11,325 bases of DNA from an uncultured bacterium. Its GTDB lineage: Bacteria; Bacillota; Clostridia; Oscillospirales; Butyricicoccaceae. Numbering within the stretch: position 1 is the stretch's first letter; each line of letters begins with the position of its first letter. The DNA lies in contig CAJMOV010000035.1 of the NCBI GenBank assembly GCA_905215125.1, positions 1 to 11,325 on the forward strand. The letters are read 5' to 3'. Positions 6,442 through 11,325 of the stretch are shown here, in pieces. The notes beneath the pieces are model-generated. The model was not told the DNA's origin, made no database searches, and worked only from the letters and a program-made list of their open reading frames with translations. A program made the translations under genes and the position numbers.

Positions 6442-7365
6442 CTACTTTCTCAGCTTGGGATCAAGCGCGTCGCGCAGGCCGTCGCCCAGCAGGGTAAAGG
6501 ACAGCATGGTCAGTGCAATCATCACCGACGGGAAAAGCAGCTGGTAAGGGTAGAACAGGAATTGGGCCTGCGCCGCGGATGAAAGGGCGCCCCAGCTTGT
6601 GTTGGGCGGCTGAATACCCAGGCCGATAAAGCTGAGAAACGCTTCGGAGAAAATATAGTTGGGGATGGCAAAGGTGATGGACACAATAATCGTGCTCATG
6701 GTGTTGGGGATGAGGTGCTTGAGAATGATGCGCATGGGACGGACGCCCAGCGCTTGTGCCGCCATGACGAATTCCTGGCTTTTCAGCTGCAGGATTTGCC
6801 CGCGGACCAGACGCGCCGTGCCGCACCAGCCGGTGATGGTCAGCGCCAGGATAAGCGTCCCCAGGCTTTTGCTGTCCAGCACAACGGAAAGTAGAATGAC
6901 GACGATCAGGTACGGGATACTGGTGATGACCTCGACAATACGCATCATGACGGTATCGACCTTGCCGCCAAAGTAGGCGGAAATCCCACCGTAGATGCAG
7001 CCGACCACCGCGGCGACCGCAGCGCCGATAAGACCGATGGCAAGGGAGACGCGGCCGGCCTGCCACACGCGCGAAAACAGGTCGCGCCCCAGCTTATCGG
7101 TGCCGAACCAGTGCTCCGCGCTGGGGGGCGAGTTTTTGTATTCCGGGCGGGTGTCGATTTCCTCAAAGGCATAGCCGCTCAGCGCTGGGCCGATGATGAC
7201 CATGATGATCAGAATAATCAGGATGACCAGCGCAACCATCGCCGTCTTGCTCTCCTTCAGGCGGCGCATGGTGTCTTTGAAGTAGCTGACGTGAGGGCGG
7301 GCGATGCGTTCAGCTTCAGCGCTCTGCGAGCCGACAATGGTGAATTTTTCTTTGGGTATATTCAT
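6442..7365 (-). CDS. oppC: Peptide ABC transporter permease OppC
   Basis: This is a membrane-channel subunit of the peptide importer, 307 aa. Residues 1-40 are a polar cytoplasmic N-terminus. A first membrane helix (about 42-64) is followed by an extracytoplasmic loop with SAEHWFGTDKLGRDLFSRV (82-100), a hallmark of the DppC/OppC family. Further helices lie at about 106-132, 143-163, 168-185, 223-247 and 277-296. The cytoplasmic coupling (EAA) loop is at 198-221, with EFVMAAQALGV and LKHLIPN, where the ATPases dock. The C-terminus DGLRDALDPKLRK is typical of this subunit. The ATG at 7363-7365 has GGAG about 9 nt upstream. It lies 20 nt after oppB and 8 nt before oppD, in one transcript. Confidence 0.94.
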   Translation of the reverse strand: MNIPKEKFTIVGSQSAEAERIARPHVSYFKDTMRRLKESKTAMVALVILIILIIMVIIGPALSGYAFEEIDTRPEYKNSPPSAEHWFGTDKLGRDLFSRVWQAGRVSLAIGLIGAAVAAVVGCIYGGISAYFGGKVDTVMMRIVEVITSIPYLIVVILLSVVLDSKSLGTLILALTITGWCGTARLVRGQILQLKSQEFVMAAQALGVRPMRIILKHLIPNTMSTIIVSITFAIPNYIFSEAFLSFIGLGIQPPNTSWGALSSAAQAQFLFYPYQLLFPSVMIALTMLSFTLLGDGLRDALDPKLRK

Positions 7366-7385
7366 ATCCGTTCACTCCCCTCCAT

Positions 7386-8324
7386 TTAACGCGAGCCGCC
7401 GCCAAGGCGGATGCGCGGGTCGATCAGAACATAAACGATGTCGACGACGATTTGCGAAATGACGAACAAGGCGCCATAAAAAATGGTCAGGCCCATGGTC
7501 ATCGAATAGTCGTAGTTGTTGATCGAGTCAATATAGTAAAAACCAATGCCGGGGATGGCGAACATTCTTTCAATGACAAAAGAGCCGGTAAAGACGCCGA
7601 CAATGCGGGCGCTTAGCAGCGTGACGGCCGGCAGGATGGAATTGCGCAGGACATGGCGGCGGACGATAGCGCCCTCGCTCAGGCCCTTGACGCGCGCCGT
7701 CAGGATGTAATCCTGCCCCAGCGTGTCCAGCATGCTCGATTTGATGTAACGCGCGTAGGTGGCGATGGTGCCGAAGCTGAGGACGATGATGGGGATAATG
7801 GTGTGCTTCACCTGGCCCCAGCCCGAAGTGGGTAGCCAGCTCAGCTTGACGGCAAACAGGTATTGCAGCAGCGCCGCCAGGACAAAGACCGGTATCGTAA
7901 TGCCCAAAATGGCGATGACCATAACGACATAGTCCGGCCATTTGTTTTTAAACAGCGCCGCGATAATGCCGCATAGCACGCCCAGGACCAGGCCGATAAA
8001 CAGGGCTGGAATGCCGACGATGGCGGAAACGGGCGAGGTTTCGGCAATTACCGTGGAAACCGAACGGCCCGGGTGGACAATGCTGTCGCCAAAGTCAAGG
8101 GTCAGCAGGCTTTTCATATAGGACAGGTATTGGACAAACAGCGGCTTGTCCAGGCCATATTTGGCGTAATAATTGGCCCGGGTCTGCTCGGGCAGGGTCT
8201 GCGCTGTGCTGGCCAGCGGGTCGCCGGGAATACTGCGCATCAGGAAAAACGTCACCGTCGCGATACAAAAGATGGTGAGCAGCATATACCCAATACGCTT
8301 CAATATGAATTTTAGCAAGCTCAT
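7386..8324 (-). CDS. oppB: Peptide ABC transporter permease OppB
   Basis: This is the other channel subunit, 312 aa from the chosen start. It has an N-terminal helix preceded by KFILKRIGYM (5-14), then SIPGDP (31-36) and the YGLDKPLFVQY segment (56-66), all typical of OppB/DppB. Membrane helices lie at about 12-29, 98-124, 131-159, 175-192, 232-252 and 278-301. The EAA coupling loop is at about 205-232, with DYILTARVKGL and RNSILP. The C-terminus YVLIDPRIRLGG is the family ending. The frame extends 11 codons further to a GTG at 8357, but that codon lies inside the oppA-oppB hairpin and has no ribosome binding site. The ATG at 8322-8324 has AAAGGGGA close upstream and gives MSLLKFILKR, the normal start. 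Confidence 0.93.
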   Translation of the reverse strand: MSLLKFILKRIGYMLLTIFCIATVTFFLMRSIPGDPLASTAQTLPEQTRANYYAKYGLDKPLFVQYLSYMKSLLTLDFGDSIVHPGRSVSTVIAETSPVSAIVGIPALFIGLVLGVLCGIIAALFKNKWPDYVVMVIAILGITIPVFVLAALLQYLFAVKLSWLPTSGWGQVKHTIIPIIVLSFGTIATYARYIKSSMLDTLGQDYILTARVKGLSEGAIVRRHVLRNSILPAVTLLSARIVGVFTGSFVIERMFAIPGIGFYYIDSINNYDYSMTMGLTIFYGALFVISQIVVDIVYVLIDPRIRLGGGSR

Positions 8325-8343
8325 TTCCCCTTTCGTGGTTTGA

Positions 8344-8379
8344 AAAGGAGACAGCACCTGTGATGGTGCTGCCTCCTTT
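8344..8379 (-). terminator. Attenuating stem-loop between oppA and oppB
   Basis: Two 7-bp arms flanking one mismatch (AAAGGAG and CAGCACC at 8344-8350 and 8352-8358, against GGTGCTG and CTCCTTT at 8365-8371 and 8373-8379) form a 15-position stem with a 6-nt loop. On the minus strand it ends in TTTT and lies about 115 nt after the oppA stop and 19 nt before the oppB ATG. No promoter is evident between it and oppB, so a partial terminator or mRNA-stabilising hairpin is likely. It would raise the amount of binding protein relative to the channel, as known for many binding-protein operons. Confidence 0.7.
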
Positions 8380-8494
8380 CAGGAAAGCCCTAATCGGCTG
8401 CGCAGCAAATCATGTTGTGCGTCGTGAAAAATCCGTTCAGCCAGGGTATCTTTCTTTATAAAGCGCCTTAGGTTTTTCGGCTTTCAGGCAAACC

Positions 8495-10234
8495 TTAATG
8501 CTCAAGAATCTGAATCTGTTTGTATCCCATTGTGCTCAGCGGCATCTCGTCGTAGCCGGTGACATAGTCGCGGTAGAAATAGTTGTAAATGGACGTTGCC
8601 AGCGGGTTGGCGACGCCGTATTCCTTCAGCAGCAGATCCTCCGCCTGCTTATACAAAGCGGCGCGAGCCTCGTCGTCCATGGTGACGGAAGCCTCGTCGA
8701 TCAGGGCGTCATACTCCGCGTTGGACCAGCCGGTGTAAATGGCGTCGGATTCCGTGGTGTGCAGGCTCAGAACGTCGTACGGGTCGTTGATGCCGGCGCC
8801 CCAGCCCATGAAGCCGATCTGATAGTTGCCGCTTTCAACATTGGCGATAAAAATGCCCCATTCGGAGAAGTTGATTTCCAGGTCGATGCCCAGGGCCGCG
8901 CCATAGGCCTGCTGCAAATACTCGCCCAGGGTGCGGAACCAGTCGTCCGTGCCGGCCAGAGAGAAGACGACCTTCAACGAGGACGGGTCGTTGCCCAAAC
9001 CTTCCTCTTCCATGCCCTTCAGCAGCAGATCCTTCGGCGTCTGGCCGTTGGCCGCCAGCTCGTCTATCATGTCCTGCACCGGGTCGCCCGCGTACTCACG
9101 GAAATTGATATCGCCGCAGTACAGGGTCGGCACAACCCAGCCATAGGTCGGCAGACGGGCGCCGCCGAAGCACATGTCGTTGATTTCAACGCGGTCAATG
9201 GCGGTGATAAAGGCCTTGCGGATGTTGGCGTTTTTGAAAATCGCGTCCTGTGTGTTGAAGAAGGAATAGGTCAGCGTGGCGCTCGGGTATGTGACGTAGT
9301 CGACGCCGTCGGTGTTCTTGAACTGCTCAATCCATTCGGCGACGCCGGTGGAGATATAGTCAAGCTCGCCGTTCATAAAGGCGTTGTTGGCCGTCGACGT
9401 GTCGGCGATGATTTTGAGAACCACCTTGTCCAGCGTGACATTGTCGGCGTCCCAGTATTTTTCGTTCTTTTCCAGGATGATTTCGCTGTTGTGCGTCCAC
9501 GAAGTAATCTTGAACGGGCCGCAGGAAATGACGGTATCGGCTTCCGAGCCGTGCTTTTCACCGTACTGCTCGACGATGTCCTGGCGCTGCGGGCGGAAAT
9601 ACATGTTGTGCGTCAGATCCATAAAGTACGGCGTGGGGGCGGAAAGGGTGACCTCCAGCGTCTTGTCGTCAACGGCGCGGATGCCCAGCTCCTCTGCCGG
9701 CAGCTCGCCGCTGTTGACCTGGTCATAGTTGAGCAGGCAGTTAAGCCGGTAGCCCAGGGGCGAAGCCGTGGCGGGGTCGACAAAGCGGCGCACCGAGTAG
9801 ACGTAATCGTCGGCAGTGACCGGCTCGCCGTCCTCCCAATAGTTGTCGTTGAGGTGGAAGGTCCAGACCGTGCCGTCCTCGTTGGATTCCCAGGACGCTG
9901 CGCCGGCCGGCGCATACTCATACGCATCGTTACTATCATTTGCAGTCAGACGGGTCAGGCCCTCCAATGTTTCTGTCAAAACGGTGCTGCTGTATGTATC
10001 GGAGCGCAGGCACAGATCCAGGGTCATCGGCTCGGAGCTGAGATAGGTTACATAGGTCTGGTCGGCGGCCAGGCCGGGTTCGCTGCCGTCGTCGGCGGAA
10101 TTGCTCTGGTTTGCGTTGTTGTTGTCTGTGCTGGCATTATTGTCGTTGTCCGAAGGGTCGTTTGCATTACTGCAGCCGGCGAACAGCGACATGCACAGCA
10201 CAAGTACGAGAAGCAGGGAAAGTAGCTTTTTCAT
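8495..10234 (-). CDS. oppA: Peptide-binding lipoprotein OppA (solute-binding protein family 5)
   Basis: This is the extracellular substrate receptor of the transporter, 579 aa. It has a lipoprotein signal peptide MKKLLSLLLVLVLCMSLFAG ending at the lipobox, with the acylated Cys at 21. A low-complexity Asn/Asp/Ser linker follows (about 22-55) to hold the domain off the membrane. The family 5 domain then starts at about 60 with YVTYLSSEPMTLDL, and includes WTFHLNDNYWEDGEPVTADD (132-151), typical of OppA/DppA proteins, GPFKITSW, and NPLATSIYNYFY near the end. Peptide versus other substrates (nickel, sugars) cannot be separated by eye; the peptide call rests on the OppB-F partners. The ATG has AAAGGAT 8 nt upstream. 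First gene of the operon, behind a consensus promoter, and separated from oppB by a hairpin. Confidence 0.93.
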   Translation of the reverse strand: MKKLLSLLLVLVLCMSLFAGCSNANDPSDNDNNASTDNNNANQSNSADDGSEPGLAADQTYVTYLSSEPMTLDLCLRSDTYSSTVLTETLEGLTRLTANDSNDAYEYAPAGAASWESNEDGTVWTFHLNDNYWEDGEPVTADDYVYSVRRFVDPATASPLGYRLNCLLNYDQVNSGELPAEELGIRAVDDKTLEVTLSAPTPYFMDLTHNMYFRPQRQDIVEQYGEKHGSEADTVISCGPFKITSWTHNSEIILEKNEKYWDADNVTLDKVVLKIIADTSTANNAFMNGELDYISTGVAEWIEQFKNTDGVDYVTYPSATLTYSFFNTQDAIFKNANIRKAFITAIDRVEINDMCFGGARLPTYGWVVPTLYCGDINFREYAGDPVQDMIDELAANGQTPKDLLLKGMEEEGLGNDPSSLKVVFSLAGTDDWFRTLGEYLQQAYGAALGIDLEINFSEWGIFIANVESGNYQIGFMGWGAGINDPYDVLSLHTTESDAIYTGWSNAEYDALIDEASVTMDDEARAALYKQAEDLLLKEYGVANPLATSIYNYFYRDYVTGYDEMPLSTMGYKQIQILEH

Positions 10235-10261
10235 CGCGTTTCATCCTTTCTCATTGATATG

Positions 10262-10282
10262 CACAATTTATGTTAAATTGTG
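10262..10282. promoter_or_regulatory. Perfect palindrome at the oppA transcription start, probable operator
   Basis: The arms CACAATTTA (10262-10270) and TAAATTGTG (10274-10282) are exact inverted repeats with a 3-nt centre. The site lies directly downstream of the oppA -10 box, at about +2 to +22 of the predicted transcript. A repressor bound there would block the promoter; a 5'-mRNA hairpin is the alternative. The AATTT...AAATT core loosely resembles the CodY box (10 of 15 positions by eye). CodY controls peptide transport in many Firmicutes, but this link is only a suggestion. Confidence 0.6.
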
Positions 10283-10290
10283 GTAAACAG

Positions 10291-10319
10291 AATATAGCAT
10301 ATATACTAAACATTGTCAA
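10291..10319 (-). promoter_or_regulatory. Consensus sigma-A promoter of the opp operon
   Basis: Read on the minus strand, TTGACA (10319-10314) and TATATT (10296-10291) are separated by exactly 17 bp. The -35 box is perfect and the -10 has five of six consensus bases. The AT-rich run upstream (about 10320-10350) could act as an UP element. The predicted start near 10284 gives a leader of about 50 nt before the oppA ATG. Confidence 0.88.
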
Positions 10320-10547
10320 TAAAATTCCATTATTTTTTATAAAATATCCGTATGTATCATAAATATTCTTGATTTTTGGATGAATAGGATGAAAAAAGTG
10401 ATGAAAAGTCGCTTTTGTGGCGCATATTTATAAGATGAAGCAGAATGAGCAGAAATGAGAAATAGCTTCAAAGCAGGCTCAAATCGTTGACAGCGATAAT
10501 GCGCCAGGCCCTAAACGATCCCCGGCAATGCGCTGTGGGAAATAGGG

Positions 10548-10575
10548 TTGACTTTTGCGGGAAAATTGATAATCT
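10548..10575 (+). promoter_or_regulatory. Probable promoter of the cytidylate-kinase-like gene
   Basis: TTGACT (10548-10553) and TAATCT (10570-10575) are separated by 16 bp, about 138 nt before the ATG of the downstream gene. It drives transcription away from the opp promoter. The distance leaves room for a structured leader. The rest of the 10235-10712 gap, about 10320-10540, is AT-rich at first and shows no gene. Confidence 0.55.
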
Positions 10576-10587
10576 AAGGATGAAAAT

Positions 10588-10615
10588 CAAAAGCGCCCCG
10601 ACCGAGGCGCTTTTG
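10588..10615 (+). terminator. Leader hairpin, possible attenuator, before the cytidylate-kinase-like gene
   Basis: The arms CAAAAGCGCC (10588-10597) and GGCGCTTTTG (10606-10615) form a perfect 10-bp stem with an 8-nt loop, beginning 12 nt after the predicted -10 box. The TTTT lies within the 3' arm, as in many intrinsic terminators. A second CAAAAG (10638-10643) and a GCGCC/GGCGC hairpin (10650-10654 with 10660-10664) follow, so other pairings are possible. It could equally be a plain terminator of some upstream transcript. Confidence 0.55.
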
Positions 10616-10712
10616 TGAAAATTTGCTTTTCGGGACTCAAAAGTGAAGCGCGCCCGGAAGGCGCCTGTGCCAAACCGCCGGGTGGCTTTATCACAGCAGG
10701 AGGAGCAGTGAC

Positions 10713-11297
10713 ATGAAAAACAGAATTATTACCATCAGCCGTGAATTCGGCAGCGGGGGCAGGACCATCGGCAGGCAGGCGGCAGCGCGCCTGGGGATTC
10801 CCTGCTATGATCAGGAATTGATCGAAAAGGTGGCTCAGGAAAGCGGCTTTGCTGAAGAATACGTCTGTGAGCAGGGGGAGTATGCCCAGCACGGCGGCTG
10901 GTTTGCCAACGCCCTGAGCGGCCGCTTGCCCCAGGGTATCTCCGTACAGGACTACATTTGGCCGGTGCAGAAAAGGGTGATACTTGATCTTGCGGACAAA
11001 GGCCCCTGCGTCATTGTCGGCCGCTGTGCCGACTATATCCTGCGCGATGTGGCTGACTGCCTGCGCGTTTTTGTACACGCCGATATGGAAAAGCGCGCCG
11101 AGCGCATCGTCCGCCTATACGGCGAAACGGCGGAAGCCCCGCAGAAGCGGCTGAAGGACAAAGACAAGCGGCGCGCCGCCTATTACAGGTTTTATACCGA
11201 CGAGGAATGGGGGAACGTGCGCGGCTGTCACATCGCGCTGGACAGCGGCGCGCTGGGCATAGACGTGTGTACCGACATCCTTGTCAGCCTGTTCTAG
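10713..11297 (+). CDS. Cytidylate-kinase-like family protein
   Basis: This is a 194-aa P-loop protein of the family related to CMP kinase (AAA cytidylate-kinase-like). It opens with IITISREFGSGGRTIGRQAA (5-24). This is the family's nucleotide-binding loop, in which Arg stands where Walker A proteins usually have Lys. CYDQELIEKVAQESG (31-45), GPCVIVGRCADYIL (97-110), RVFVHADMEKRAERI (118-132) and RRAAYYRFYTDEEWG (153-167) follow the family's order of helices and the Arg-rich lid. By family, a cytoplasmic nucleotide or small-molecule kinase; true CMP kinases are usually longer (about 220 aa), and the substrate of these shorter proteins is not established as far as I know. The ATG has AGGAGGAG (10698-10705) 7 nt upstream, one of the best ribosome binding sites in the window. 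It is divergent from the opp operon, with its own promoter. Confidence 0.85.
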   Translation: MKNRIITISREFGSGGRTIGRQAAARLGIPCYDQELIEKVAQESGFAEEYVCEQGEYAQHGGWFANALSGRLPQGISVQDYIWPVQKRVILDLADKGPCVIVGRCADYILRDVADCLRVFVHADMEKRAERIVRLYGETAEAPQKRLKDKDKRRAAYYRFYTDEEWGNVRGCHIALDSGALGIDVCTDILVSLF

Positions 11298-11325
11298 CCC
11301 TTGGCCTCGCCCGGGCCCTGTGCCA

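Noticed and set aside
8498..10225. A 575-codon plus-strand open frame running antisense to the whole of oppA
   Set aside because: It mirrors a gene with unmistakable family motifs and a lipobox. Long antisense frames arise from G/C-rich third positions in the sense gene, and the product (Val-, Arg- and Gln-rich repeats of the same pattern) has no recognisable domain.
10587..11078. A 163-codon minus-strand frame opposite the cytidylate-kinase-like gene
   Set aside because: The sense gene has a strong ribosome binding site and family motifs; the antisense frame has neither.

Overview
The window looks like chromosomal DNA of an anaerobic, gut-type Clostridia (Firmicutes/Bacillota, perhaps an Oscillospiraceae-like lineage). 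The reasons are G+C-rich codon use together with strong purine-rich Shine-Dalgarno sites, GTG starts, an AT-rich consensus sigma-A promoter, a lipoprotein signal with an Asn/Asp/Ser-rich linker, and a cytidylate-kinase-like gene of a type common in this class. The taxonomic placement is an inference; there is no rRNA or tRNA in the window.

Layout. Positions 1-193: the 3' part of a small gene resembling DUF6110, whose similarity stops abruptly near position 58. Positions 226-250: a terminator-like hairpin. Positions 269-2365 (+): a P1B-type heavy-metal transport ATPase, closed by a strong terminator. Positions 2545-3498 (+): a secreted protein with a copper-amine-oxidase-N-like stalk domain, with its own promoter and a downstream hairpin. 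Positions 3521-3956: no convincing gene; short protein-like fragments lie on both strands and the stretch looks like a repeat or decayed DNA. Positions 3957-4367 (-): a small sigma-70-like or HTH protein whose best ribosome binding site is out of frame with its reading frame. Positions 10234-4441 (-): a complete five-gene peptide ABC transporter operon, oppA-oppB-oppC-oppD-oppF. Positions 10235-10712: a divergent regulatory region. Positions 10713-11297 (+): a cytidylate-kinase-like protein.

The opp operon is the core of the window. A consensus promoter (-35 at 10314-10319, -10 at 10291-10296) drives a lipoprotein substrate-binding protein. A perfect 9+9 bp palindrome sits at the predicted start of transcription. 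A 15-bp hairpin with a short U-run between oppA and oppB probably lets the binding protein be made in excess over the membrane and ATPase subunits. The two permeases and two ATPases follow with gaps of 20 and 8 nt and a final 8-nt overlap. Both ATPases carry the same C-terminal cysteine spacing.

I do not see a clear new multi-gene system. The points most worth checking are the sigma-like gene with its offset start, the gene-poor stretch beside it, the palindrome at the oppA transcription start, the leader of the cytidylate-kinase-like gene with alternative pairings, and the sequence break at the left edge.
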